A stretch of 64,000 nt of DNA, from positions 186,001 to 250,000 of the forward strand of contig NZ_JAAVUV010000010.1 in NCBI RefSeq assembly GCF_018449635.1, read 5' to 3'. This DNA is from Caballeronia sp. dw_276 (GTDB taxonomy: Bacteria; Pseudomonadota; Gammaproteobacteria; Burkholderiales; Burkholderiaceae). The position numbers and the translations under genes were made by a program. The stretch's first letter is position 1. Each line of letters begins with the position of its first letter. Shown one piece after another: positions 40,389-49,001 of the stretch. The notes beneath the pieces were generated by a model that ran no database searches, had not been told where the DNA came from, and saw only the letters and a list, made by a program, of their open reading frames with translations.

Positions 40389-41435
40389 ATGGACAGCGTG
40401 GATCTCGAAGTCCTGAGAAACAGTGCGCGGTGGCTCGAACGCGGGCACCGCGTATTGCTGGTGACGGTGGTCAAGACGTGGGGCTCGTCACCACGGCCGG
40501 AAGGCGCAATGCTTGCCGTGCGCGACGACGGCGCGGTGATGGGATCGGTGTCGGGCGGGTGTATCGAAGATGATTTGATTGAGCGCGTTAGGCAGCGCGG
40601 GATTGAGCAGACGAAACCCGAGAGCGTGAAGTACGGAATCTCGGCGGAAGAAGCGCATCGATTTGGATTGCCTTGCGGCGGCACGATTCAGCTCGTGCTG
40701 GAACCGTTGTCGGCGGCAAGCGGCATTGCTGAATTGTGCGAAGCGGTTCTCGCCGGAAAGCTGGTGACGCGCACGCTGAGTATGGATAGCGGCGCGGTCA
40801 GGCTCGAGCCGGCGCAGGAAACTGACGGCGTCGTTTTCGATGAAACCACGCTCTCGACCATTCACGGGCCGCGGTACCGGATGCTGGTGATCGGCGCGGG
40901 ACAGTTGTCGCGATATTTGTGCAGCATCGCGGTTGGGCTGGATTACCACGTGACCGTGTGCGATCCGCGCGAGGAATATACGGACGAGTGGGACGTGCCC
41001 GGGACGAAGATCGTGCGCACCATGCCCGACGATACCGTCACGGAAATGAAGCTCGATGAACGTTGCGCGGTGATCGCGTTGACGCACGATCCGAAACTCG
41101 ATGACCTCGCGTTAATGGAGGCGTTGAAGACGCCGGCGTTTTATGTCGGCGCGTTGGGATCGCGGAAAAATAACGCGGCGCGAAGAGAACGTTTGAAAGA
41201 GTTCGATCTCTCCGACGCCGAGTTATCGCGTTTGCATGGACCGGTCGGGATTTATATTGGCAGCAGGACGCCGCCGGAAATAGCGGTATCGATTCTTGCC
41301 GAAGTGACGGCTGCGAAGAACGGCGTTTCCTTGCCGACAATCCTGCAAGTCGAAGGCGCGAAGGCTGCGCGGGAACTCGAAGGAGGTGGCGAGGTTTGCG
41401 GGATTCAAGAGGGTGTGGGTGTTGCCGCGCATTGA
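40389..41435 (+). CDS. XdhC/CoxI-family protein
   Basis: A 348-residue protein with the N-terminal XdhC/CoxI domain (GSVSGGCIEDDL near 55, then LPCGG with the conserved cysteine near 97) and a C-terminal Rossmann domain (VIGAGQLSRYL, YVGALGSRKNN). In other bacteria XdhC binds and sulfurates molybdenum cofactor for xanthine dehydrogenase. No xdhA, xdhB or other molybdoenzyme gene is in the window, so the client enzyme is unknown. Confidence 0.88.
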   Translation: MDSVDLEVLRNSARWLERGHRVLLVTVVKTWGSSPRPEGAMLAVRDDGAVMGSVSGGCIEDDLIERVRQRGIEQTKPESVKYGISAEEAHRFGLPCGGTIQLVLEPLSAASGIAELCEAVLAGKLVTRTLSMDSGAVRLEPAQETDGVVFDETTLSTIHGPRYRMLVIGAGQLSRYLCSIAVGLDYHVTVCDPREEYTDEWDVPGTKIVRTMPDDTVTEMKLDERCAVIALTHDPKLDDLALMEALKTPAFYVGALGSRKNNAARRERLKEFDLSDAELSRLHGPVGIYIGSRTPPEIAVSILAEVTAAKNGVSLPTILQVEGAKAARELEGGGEVCGIQEGVGVAAH

Positions 41436-41453
41436 ACAGGTCGAAGCCTAATT

Positions 41454-41472
41454 ACGCGCGGCGCGTTTTTTT
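41454..41472 (+). terminator. Short terminator after the XdhC-family gene
   Basis: A 5-bp GC stem (41454-41458 with 41462-41466) followed by seven Ts, which run into the convergent glycosyltransferase stop. Short stem, so only moderately convincing. Confidence 0.5.
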
Positions 41473-42235
41473 AGCTTACTTTGCCGTTGAGTTGCATGGC
41501 TCGAAGATATTTTCCCGACACCTCCGACGCGCCGTAATGCACGACGGTCTGATCGATCAACGCCCATATTGATAATCCCGCTTGACGTGCGCGCAAGCAG
41601 AAGGACACGTCTTCGCCAAGATAGACACCGTCCTCTTCGATGGTCTCGAAGAAACCGTAGAACTTTCCGCTGGGTATCATCGATTCATATTGTTTCGGCG
41701 GCGAATAGCATTCCGTAAAGGGTTGCGTGACTTCGAACGCTTCCCGTTGAGCGAGGAAAACGCCGGTGCCAATATGCCGCGCTTCAGCAAATCCATTACG
41801 AAAATCGATATCGCCATTTGCATTCACAACAGGTGCAAATGTGTAGTCGGCGTATTTCTCGAGCCAGTCGCGCATTGTTATACCGGTATCCTCGGTTGTG
41901 ATCGCCCGGTCCAGATTGAAACGCCGGAACGGATAGGCGACGCCCGTTACGGGTTTGTTCGCGGCCAGAAGTTTGATGACGGCTTCGGCGGGGAACTTCA
42001 TGTCGGTATCGAGGAAAAGCAGATGCGAAAATTTAGGATAATTAAGGAAATAGTTGGCAAAGAAGTTGCGCGCCCGAACGATTTGCGATGACGCGACGTG
42101 CAACAGTTCGTAGCTCGATCCTGAATCGGTCAATGCACGCGTCAGATCGAGCAGCGAAAAGGCGAAATTGACGTGGACTTCTTCGCTGTAGGTGGGGAGG
42201 CAGATTAGAACGTGGTGGGCCATGGATGTATCCAT
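41471..42235 (-). CDS. GT-A-like glycosyltransferase family protein
   Basis: A 254-residue soluble protein with features of a nucleotide-sugar glycosyltransferase: LICLPTY near the start, ASSQIVRARNFFANYFL, and the metal-binding LDTDMKF near residue 75, followed by GVAYPFRRFN. Similar proteins are found in phage and surface-glycan loci. It is a single gene with no glycan cluster around it, and its base composition is visibly less GC-rich than the flanking genes, hinting at transfer. Acceptor and donor unknown. An ATG four codons on (MAHHVLI) is an alternative start. Confidence 0.7.
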   Translation of the reverse strand: MDTSMAHHVLICLPTYSEEVHVNFAFSLLDLTRALTDSGSSYELLHVASSQIVRARNFFANYFLNYPKFSHLLFLDTDMKFPAEAVIKLLAANKPVTGVAYPFRRFNLDRAITTEDTGITMRDWLEKYADYTFAPVVNANGDIDFRNGFAEARHIGTGVFLAQREAFEVTQPFTECYSPPKQYESMIPSGKFYGFFETIEEDGVYLGEDVSFCLRARQAGLSIWALIDQTVVHYGASEVSGKYLRAMQLNGKVS

Positions 42236-42443
42236 TTTTTAGGATGATCAAGTTTGCTCTTTCGGCGCTTGAACGGGCGAACTCGATCAAAGAAAAGCAG
42301 GTTAGCGATGCAAACGATGTTTTGAACGTTGCGGCGTGAGCAATGTTCGCGTGGCCGAAAGCTTAATAGGACGGATCGCGTTAGGACCCGGATCCAAAGG
42401 TCATAATTTGATGAGATGCAGGGAGCGCCGCGCGAGCTTATAT

Positions 42444-42462
42444 AATAATGATTCTCATTTGA
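42444..42462. promoter_or_regulatory. Fur-box-like site upstream of the first PepSY gene
   Basis: AATAATGATTCTCATTTGA agrees with the 19-bp Fur consensus (GATAATGATAATCATTATC) at about 14 positions. It lies 34 bp upstream of the PepSY protein start, a normal place for iron repression. Confidence 0.75.
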
Positions 42463-42496
42463 ATTAACGGCGTCATCGCGCGGAAGCCTCAGCCTC

Positions 42497-43618
42497 ATGC
42501 TCACCCCCCAATCCCTCCGCACCTGGTCGTTTGTCCATCGATGGACGAGCATCGTGTGCACGGCCTTTATGCTCTTGCTGTGCCTCACCGGTTTGCCGCT
42601 GGTTTTCGGCCATGAACTCGATGTGCTACTCGGCGACGCCATCGAAGCCCCCGAACTTCCGGCGAACCAGGCCAACGCGCGCGCAAGCTACGACGCCGTC
42701 CTGAAATCCGCGCTGGCAAAAAACCCGGGCCACGTGCCGCAATACATGATCTGGGAGCCCGATGAACCCATGCTGCCGATCATCGTCACCGCGCCGCGCG
42801 CCGATACCCCGCCCGACGACACCCAAAGCACGACCATCGATGGCCGCACGGCCCAAGCCTTAGGCGCGCCGCCAGGCAAGGGCTCGCTGAAATTCGTCCT
42901 GCTGAAACTGCACGTCGACATGTTCGCGGGCCTTACTGGCAAGCTGTTCCTCGGCGCGATGGGTGTGATGTTCGTCGCAGCGATTGTCTCGGGTGTGGTG
43001 GTCTATCTGCCGTTCTGGAACAAGGTCGGACTAGGCCGCGTGCGTATGAAAAAATCGCGGCGCATTGCGTGGCTCGATGGTCACAACGCACTCGGCATGC
43101 TGACGTTGATCTGGGCGCTGCTCGTCGGCGCAACGGGCTCCATCAACACGCTCGCCGATCTTCTGCTCGACGCCTGGCGCAACGACCAGCTCGCGCAAAT
43201 GCTTGCGCCGTACCAAGGCAAGCCGCCGGTCGTGGCTACTGCGTCCATCGATGAAGCGATACAAACCGCGCGCAACACAGCGCCATCGATGATCCCTTCA
43301 TTTGTAGCGTTCCCCGGCACGCGCTTCAGCAGCCCGCATCACTACACGGTGTTCATGCGCGGAGACGGGATCTTGACGACGCGGATGCTGCGCCCGGTTC
43401 TTATCGATGCGGAAACTGGCGCGCTCACCGACTCGCGTGAATTGCCGTGGTATCTGAAGTTGTTGCTCGGCTCGCAGCCGCTGCACTTTGGCGATTTCGG
43501 CGGCATGCCGTTGAAGATATTCTGGGCAGCGTTCGATGTACTGACGATCATCGTGTTGGGAAGCGGCTTGTATTTGTGGCTCTCACGTGGCAATAAAAAC
43601 AAAGCCAAGCCTGCATAA
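42497..43618 (+). CDS. PepSY-associated membrane protein (iron-regulated)
   Basis: A 373-residue inner-membrane protein with an N-terminal membrane helix in a WSFVHRW context, two or three central helices (about 150-180, 200-220) and a C-terminal helix (about 345-365), which fits the PepSY_TM family. Members near siderophore-receptor genes are thought to act as iron or ferric-siderophore reductases. The Fur-like box just upstream supports an iron role. It is convergent with a second PepSY gene and the two share a terminator. Confidence 0.85.
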   Translation: MLTPQSLRTWSFVHRWTSIVCTAFMLLLCLTGLPLVFGHELDVLLGDAIEAPELPANQANARASYDAVLKSALAKNPGHVPQYMIWEPDEPMLPIIVTAPRADTPPDDTQSTTIDGRTAQALGAPPGKGSLKFVLLKLHVDMFAGLTGKLFLGAMGVMFVAAIVSGVVVYLPFWNKVGLGRVRMKKSRRIAWLDGHNALGMLTLIWALLVGATGSINTLADLLLDAWRNDQLAQMLAPYQGKPPVVATASIDEAIQTARNTAPSMIPSFVAFPGTRFSSPHHYTVFMRGDGILTTRMLRPVLIDAETGALTDSRELPWYLKLLLGSQPLHFGDFGGMPLKIFWAAFDVLTIIVLGSGLYLWLSRGNKNKAKPA

Positions 43619-43645
43619 AAAAACCCCGCGCAAAGGCGGGGTTTG
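43617..43645. terminator. Shared terminator between the convergent PepSY genes
   Basis: A 7-bp GC stem (43623-43629 with 43636-43642) with an A-run on the left and TTT on the right. The U-tract is best for the minus-strand gene. Confidence 0.85.
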
Positions 43646-43661
43646 TCTTCATTCAAAGCTT

Positions 43662-44399
43662 TTACGTTAACCCCATCCAGACCATAGCGACAATCGAAGC
43701 GCCCACAATCACCGCGCCCACGGTCTTGCGTTTATTCAACTCGGTCCACAACAACACGCCGGTCAGCGACAACAAGATGATACTGCCCGCGAGCGTATCG
43801 ATCAGCAGCACCCAACCCACGCTCAAGCCAACGCCTTTGTGCAGATTGCTCATGGTCGAGAGAAAGCTGTTCTCGCTTTTCTTCACCGATACAAACCCGT
43901 TGCCCACCCAATATTCCGCCGTAACGGACCCACTCGGCGACGCCACCGCCACGGTCCATTGTTCAGGCTGCATGGTTTTCTGGTCGCCCCAGCCGACCGT
44001 GTGGGCCGGTTCGCGTTTTGCGCGGCCGAGATTGCCTTCGATCTTCAGTTCTTTCTTGAGCCATTTGCCGAGGTCCATCGGCGACTTGAGGCCTTGGGCG
44101 GGGAGCGCCAATTGCATTTGCGAGACTTGCGGTTCGCCGCTCGATATTCTCAACGGCCCGGCGCGATGATTCAGCAGAAAACCAGTCGAGCCGAAAAGAA
44201 GCCCGAGCACCGCGCCCCACAACCCGACCCATCCGTGGACTTTGCGCAGCCATTTGATAAACGTGGCGCGGCGCGAGCGCTGTTTGCGGGAAATCTGTTC
44301 GGCGTCGTCGATGAGCCTTCCGCCGTGCGGCGCGTACTGCATCGTGGTCGCGTTGGTCGCGGGATCAAGGGTTTCGGGCGCGTTCACGCGTCTCTCCAA
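43662..44399 (-). CDS. PepSY-associated membrane protein (iron-regulated)
   Basis: A 245-residue PepSY_TM protein. The first ~45 residues are polar, then WLRKVHGWVGLWGAVLGLLFGSTG forms the first helix with the family histidine; two more helices lie near 180-205 and 220-240. The protein is shorter than the neighbouring PepSY protein but of the same general kind. A Fur-box-like site is 78 bp upstream. Confidence 0.82.
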   Translation of the reverse strand: MERRVNAPETLDPATNATTMQYAPHGGRLIDDAEQISRKQRSRRATFIKWLRKVHGWVGLWGAVLGLLFGSTGFLLNHRAGPLRISSGEPQVSQMQLALPAQGLKSPMDLGKWLKKELKIEGNLGRAKREPAHTVGWGDQKTMQPEQWTVAVASPSGSVTAEYWVGNGFVSVKKSENSFLSTMSNLHKGVGLSVGWVLLIDTLAGSIILLSLTGVLLWTELNKRKTVGAVIVGASIVAMVWMGLT

Positions 44400-44476
44400 T
44401 CATGCAGTTCAGGGGAAAACGGGATGGTTCAGCCAGACCGATGCAGGCAGACACGCATCGACAGGATCAATTCTCG

Positions 44477-44495
44477 AATGAGAATTGTTATCATT
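44477..44495. promoter_or_regulatory. Fur-box-like site upstream of the second PepSY gene
   Basis: AATGAGAATTGTTATCATT resembles the classical Fur target (AATGAGAAT..TTATCATT). It lies upstream of the 245-residue PepSY gene on the minus strand. Confidence 0.75.
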
Positions 44496-44570
44496 ACATG
44501 TCGAATTGTTTTGTTCAACGAGTTTGTAAGGAGAAGGGCGCGAGCGCGCCGTTCTTGAAAATACGAAGAA

Positions 44571-45635
44571 TTACAAGGGCCAGAGCGGCCCTTCTTCCAT
44601 CGCGCCACATTGTTCTCGTAATTCGAGAATCCGGTCTTCCCAGTAGCGTTGTGTGTTGAACCACGGGAAGGCGGCCGGGAAAGCCGGATCGTTCCATCGA
44701 CGCGCAAGCCACGCCGCATAGTGAATCAGCCGCAAGGTGCGAAGCGCCTCGACCAGATGGAGTTCGCGCGGCTCGAAATCGCAGAAATCCTCGTAACCGG
44801 CGAGCAAATCGCCGAGCGCCCGCGATGCCTCCACCCGATCCCCCGGCAGCAGCAGCCACAAATCTTGGATGGCGGGCGCCATGCGGCTATCGTCGAAATC
44901 GACGAAATGCGGTCCCGCATCGGTCCATAACACGTTGCTCGGATGGCAATCGCCGTGAAGCCGGATGCTTTTAATGTCGCCGGCGCGGTCGTAGCAACGC
45001 TCGACGCCTTCCAGCGCCATTTTCACGACGGTTTCATAGGCTTCGCGAACATCGTCTGGCACGAAACCGTGCGAGAGCAGGAAGTCGCGCGGCTCGTAGC
45101 CGAATGTCTGGATATCGAGCGATGGCCGTTCAACGTACGGCTTGATCTGCCCGACCGCGTGAATCCGCCCGATAAACCTCCCCAGCCATTCCAGCGTCTC
45201 AGGCCGGTCGATATCCGGCGCGCGTCCGCCGCGCCGCTCGAAGATGGAAAACCGATAACCCTCGAAGGTATGCAGCGTCGCGCCGTTGATCGTGCGCGCC
45301 GGGACTGCGGGAATTTCGCGCTCGTAGAGCGTGCCGACGAACGCATGCTCTTCGAGAATGGCGGCATCGGACCAACGTTCCGGCCGATAAAACTTGGCGA
45401 CCATCGGCGGCCCGTCTTCCATGCCGACCTGATACACGCGGTTTTCGTAGCTGTTGAGGGCGAGCATGCCGCCGTCGGTGCGTTCGCCAAGCGGCATCAG
45501 GACGCTGTCGAGCGCGTCGAGTACACGTTCGGGCGTGAGATCGGCGAAGGGAGGGGCGGGAAGATTGGCGTTGTTGCCCAGGGAACCGGAGTTCTCGTCT
45601 GGCGCGCGCGATGCATCGGAATGGTTCGGGTTCAT
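44571..45635 (-). CDS. srkA: Stress-response Ser/Thr protein kinase SrkA/RdoA (YihE)
   Basis: A 354-residue aminoglycoside-phosphotransferase-fold kinase. Motifs: ENRVYQVG, the catalytic loop HGDCHPSN (catalytic Asp near 226) and the metal-binding VDFDDS. In E. coli SrkA protects against stress-induced killing. The first ~30 residues are polar and low-complexity, so a later start is possible. Single gene. Confidence 0.9.
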   Translation of the reverse strand: MNPNHSDASRAPDENSGSLGNNANLPAPPFADLTPERVLDALDSVLMPLGERTDGGMLALNSYENRVYQVGMEDGPPMVAKFYRPERWSDAAILEEHAFVGTLYEREIPAVPARTINGATLHTFEGYRFSIFERRGGRAPDIDRPETLEWLGRFIGRIHAVGQIKPYVERPSLDIQTFGYEPRDFLLSHGFVPDDVREAYETVVKMALEGVERCYDRAGDIKSIRLHGDCHPSNVLWTDAGPHFVDFDDSRMAPAIQDLWLLLPGDRVEASRALGDLLAGYEDFCDFEPRELHLVEALRTLRLIHYAAWLARRWNDPAFPAAFPWFNTQRYWEDRILELREQCGAMEEGPLWPL

Positions 45636-45700
45636 TCCAGCATTGTGACGCGCATCGCCGGAGGAAACATCAGCAATGCGCGCTTATATTACCAACGCGT

Positions 45701-45916
45701 TCAATGCATGAGCACGTTGCTGCTCGGCCGGACAAGTTCGCCGGTATCGATGAGATCTTCGAGGAAGAACGGTTCCGTATTGAGCAATTCGGACGTGCCG
45801 GGTTCGTCGGCGTACCAGGCGACCATGGCCATGTCGCCGAGAATCCGCATGACGATGCCGCGTGCACCTTGCGGCACGGCGATATGGACGGAGCGAACGA
45901 TTGAACCGATTTGCAT
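45701..45916 (-). CDS. Small conserved-looking hypothetical protein
   Basis: A 71-residue protein starting MQIGSIVRSV, with an ATG at 45916 preceded by GGGGAG, a good ribosome binding site. It reads as a compact beta-rich domain (IAVPQGARGIVMRILGDMAMVAW) and shows coding-like composition. I do not recognise a family. The open frame extends 50 codons upstream but that part lacks a ribosome binding site. Confidence 0.6.
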   Translation of the reverse strand: MQIGSIVRSVHIAVPQGARGIVMRILGDMAMVAWYADEPGTSELLNTEPFFLEDLIDTGELVRPSSNVLMH

Positions 45917-46193
45917 GATGACTCCCCGAAATGTGCCGGCAGATACGTGGTGATGTGATGCGTGCCGGTCGGTTCTGGATGAAGCACAGAATTTTAAGCT
46001 CCGTGCACGGGACTGCAATGCCGCGCGAGACTCCGTAGATGCCTTGTTAATCGCGGCGTATTCCAATGATTTCGGCTCAATGGTGGTTCTACTTTAGCGC
46101 ATCAGTTCTGCTTGGGTTCAACTCTGCCGTCGTTTATAGACGACGAAAACGCAAAACACGACGCGATGAAAGTTTCTTGAAAGCGTTAAGGCC

Positions 46194-47492
46194 GTGTCCC
46201 GGCGAGACACTTTTGTTCCCGGTATGGTTACGCGTTTCGCTATCGGACTTTTCTTTGTGACCTCATCGCCGGCGCACAAGCTTTCCATCGATCCAACGCC
46301 TTATCTCGAACGCGGATCGCGCGCTTACTGGCACGCTTCGATTGCGTTGCTGTTTGCAGGCTACGCCACCTTCTCGCTGCTTTACTGTGTGCAGCCGCTC
46401 CTTCCCGAGTTCACCAAATCGTTCGGTGTGAGCCCGGCGCAGAGCGCGCTGTCGGTATCGGTGGCGACTGCCGCGCTTGCCATCGCGATCTTCGTTGCGG
46501 GCTTTGTTTCCGAAGGATGGAGCCGGCATAAGTTGATGACCTTGTCACTGACGATCTCTTCGCTCTTGACGATCGTCGCGGCGTTTTTGCCGAGCTGGCA
46601 CGGCCTCCTGATCGTGCGCGCGCTCGAAGGGCTCGCGCTCGGCGGCGTGCCGGCCGTCGCCATGGCGTATCTCGCGGAAGAAGTGCATCCCGATGGCCTC
46701 GGCCTCGCGATGGGCCTTTACGTTGGCGGGACGGCAATTGGCGGCATGTCCGGGCGCGTGATCAGCGGGATTCTCGCGGACTTCTTTTCGTGGCGCGTGG
46801 CAATCGGCGGGATCGGGGTGCTGGGCTTGCTCGCGACACTCGCGTTTCGTGCGTTGTTGCCGCCGTCCAGGCGCTTCGTGCCGCGCGCGGGGATGGGTTT
46901 CACGCATCATCGGACGGCGTTGACAGGGCATCTGAAAAACCGCGGCTTGCCGTTCCTGTTCCTGATCGGCTTCGTGCTGATGGGCAGCTTCGTCACGATA
47001 TACAACTACGTGGGGTATCGGCTGATCGCCTCGCCGTTCAACCTGAGTCAGACGGCAATCGGCGCGATCTTCGTGGTGTATCTGACGGGCGTGGTGGCGT
47101 CGCCATGGTCCGGCAAGATGGCCGATGTTTTCGGCCGTGGCCGCGTGTTGATCGCAGCGCTCGCGTTGATGATCGCCGGCGTGGCGATGACCTTGTCCAC
47201 GTCCCTGCCGGTGGTGATCGTGGGTATTGCGGGCATGACTTTCGGGTTCTTTGCGGGGCACTCGGTCGCGAGCGGCTGGGTCGGCTTGCTCGCGAAAGGC
47301 GCGAAAGGGCAGGCAGCCGCGCTCTATTTGCTCGCGTATTACATTGGGTCGAGCGTGCTCGGTTCGTGGGGCGGCCATTTCTGGACCATCGATGGCTGGC
47401 GCGGCGTGACGGGTCTCGTTTTTGTCTTGTTGGTTATCGGGCTGGGCGGCGCGGAATTTTTGCGTCGGCGCGAGAGGCGAACGGTCGTTTAG
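46194..47492 (+). CDS. MFS transporter, YnfM-like exporter
   Basis: A 432-residue MFS protein with 12 membrane segments, a segment-2/3 loop FVSEGWSRHKLM and an arginine in the fourth segment (IVRALEGLALGG) as in drug:proton antiporter families. It resembles E. coli YnfM and arabinose-efflux-type permeases; substrate unknown. The start is uncertain: GTG at 46194, ATG at 46224 and GTG at 46257 are all in frame and none has a strong ribosome binding site. Confidence 0.8.
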   Translation: MSRRDTFVPGMVTRFAIGLFFVTSSPAHKLSIDPTPYLERGSRAYWHASIALLFAGYATFSLLYCVQPLLPEFTKSFGVSPAQSALSVSVATAALAIAIFVAGFVSEGWSRHKLMTLSLTISSLLTIVAAFLPSWHGLLIVRALEGLALGGVPAVAMAYLAEEVHPDGLGLAMGLYVGGTAIGGMSGRVISGILADFFSWRVAIGGIGVLGLLATLAFRALLPPSRRFVPRAGMGFTHHRTALTGHLKNRGLPFLFLIGFVLMGSFVTIYNYVGYRLIASPFNLSQTAIGAIFVVYLTGVVASPWSGKMADVFGRGRVLIAALALMIAGVAMTLSTSLPVVIVGIAGMTFGFFAGHSVASGWVGLLAKGAKGQAAALYLLAYYIGSSVLGSWGGHFWTIDGWRGVTGLVFVLLVIGLGGAEFLRRRERRTVV

Positions 47493-47727
47493 ATTCGCGC
47501 GCGAATGTAACGAAAGTCCTTTGTAACTTTCTTCATACAAGGGTTATTCCGTATCCGCTTAAAACAACGCCGCGCCAGCCCCGTCAGGCAAGGCGCGGTG
47601 TCTACATGCCGCGTGAGATGGCGCGCTGCAGCATGTTTAAAGCCAAAATCGCGGCCTATACTCAAATCGAACGTGCGACGTTCCACGCATTCAGGTGGAC
47701 GCTGAGCACGGACGATGGGAGACGAGT

Positions 47728-47913
47728 ATGACCACCTACTTCACGATCGGCGACTTCATCCTGATCATCCCGATGGCGCTCGCGGGGATTCTCTTTCTCG
47801 GCGCTGTTCCTTGCGCCACGCAGTTCCGCAAAAACACGTTGCGCGTATTTGGCGCATTACTTGGGGTGCTGGTTGCATTCTTGTTGGTTGAGGGATTACC
47901 GGCGCTGGTTTAG
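47728..47913 (+). CDS. Small membrane protein of unknown function
   Basis: A 61-residue protein with two hydrophobic segments (about 7-26 and 38-58) joined by a short basic loop (TQFRKNTLR). The ATG at 47728 has GGGAG six bases upstream, while the longer open frame from 47695 has no site. I do not recognise a family. Confidence 0.6.
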   Translation: MTTYFTIGDFILIIPMALAGILFLGAVPCATQFRKNTLRVFGALLGVLVAFLLVEGLPALV

Positions 47914-48194
47914 ACGCCTGAAACTCTCAAGCGCGGTGAACTGATTCACTGAGATTGCCGTGCACGTTGGACAGGAACTCGACGCTGACACGGCGTCGTT
48001 CCTGCGTTCTCGCCTGGCGCTGCGGGAATGTCCCATGCTCACGTTCCTGACGTCCGTCACGAACGTCGACCGTTGATACGCTCCCTCTTCAAGACTTCCG
48101 CGCATCCGCCCGATGACGGCGTGCGTAAATAGAGCCAGTCGCTGTCCCAGTCGATGCCATTCAGCTTCAACGATAAAAAGACATCGAGGATTTC

Positions 48195-48977
48195 ATGCCC
48201 TTGCTCACCGTTGCCGTCATTGCGTTTGTTGCGCTCATCGCTATTTTCACGGCGGTGTGGGCGTGGCAGGTCAAATCGAAGAATGCCGGAATGATCGATC
48301 CCATCTGGGCGATGTCGCTCGGTCTGCTTGCCGTGTTTATCGCGGTATTCGCGCAAGGCGAGCTGCATACGCGGGTTATCGTGGGGATTGGCGGACTTGT
48401 TTGGGGCATGCGGCTCGGCCTCCATTTATGGAAGCGCAACGCCGGTCACGACGAAGACCCGCGTTATCACAAGTTTCGCGAGCAATGGGGCGCCGACGCC
48501 AACAAGAAGATGTTCTGGTTCTTCCAGCTGCAAGTCGTCATTTCGATGCTGCTGTCCATCGCGTTCTTCGTTCCGGCTTATCGCATGACGCCGCCGGGCG
48601 CGCTTTGGGTTGCGCTGGCCGTGCTGATCTGGGTTGTATCGATTGCCGGCGAAGCGCTTGCCGATCATCAATTGCACGCGTTCAAAGCCGATCCGTCCAA
48701 TCACGGCAAGGTCTGCCGCGCGGGCTTGTGGAAATACTCGCGGCATCCGAATTACTTCTTCGAGTGCGTGCATTGGGTTGCGTACATTCCGTTGGCCGTA
48801 GGTAGCGGATCATGGATCATCGCGATGCTTTTGCCGCCGGTCCTGATGGCGTGGCTCTTGATGAAAGTATCGGGCGTGCCTATGGTGGAAGCTGAGTCCG
48901 CTAAAAAACGCGCGGGATATGCCGATTACATGCGTACGACCAGCGCATTGATTCCATGGCCGCCGCGTCAGTCATAA
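48195..48977 (+). CDS. DUF1295 (steroid 5-alpha-reductase-like) membrane protein
   Basis: A 260-residue membrane protein of the DUF1295 family. Five to six hydrophobic segments precede the signature GLWKYSRHPNYFFECVHW near residues 175-195, which resembles the NADPH-binding region of 5-alpha reductases and isoprenylcysteine methyltransferases. Substrate unknown. It lies 24 bp upstream of a cyclopropane-synthase-family gene, so a joint role in membrane-lipid modification is likely. Confidence 0.88.
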   Translation: MPLLTVAVIAFVALIAIFTAVWAWQVKSKNAGMIDPIWAMSLGLLAVFIAVFAQGELHTRVIVGIGGLVWGMRLGLHLWKRNAGHDEDPRYHKFREQWGADANKKMFWFFQLQVVISMLLSIAFFVPAYRMTPPGALWVALAVLIWVVSIAGEALADHQLHAFKADPSNHGKVCRAGLWKYSRHPNYFFECVHWVAYIPLAVGSGSWIIAMLLPPVLMAWLLMKVSGVPMVEAESAKKRAGYADYMRTTSALIPWPPRQS

Positions 48978-49001
48978 ACAATAATAGCGAGGAGTATTTC
49001 C

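Noticed and set aside
47493-47506. Perfect 14-bp palindrome ATTCGCGCGCGAAT after the MFS gene
   Set aside because: A continuous GC-alternating palindrome without a loop or T-run and in a GC-rich genome; could arise by chance and is not a terminator.
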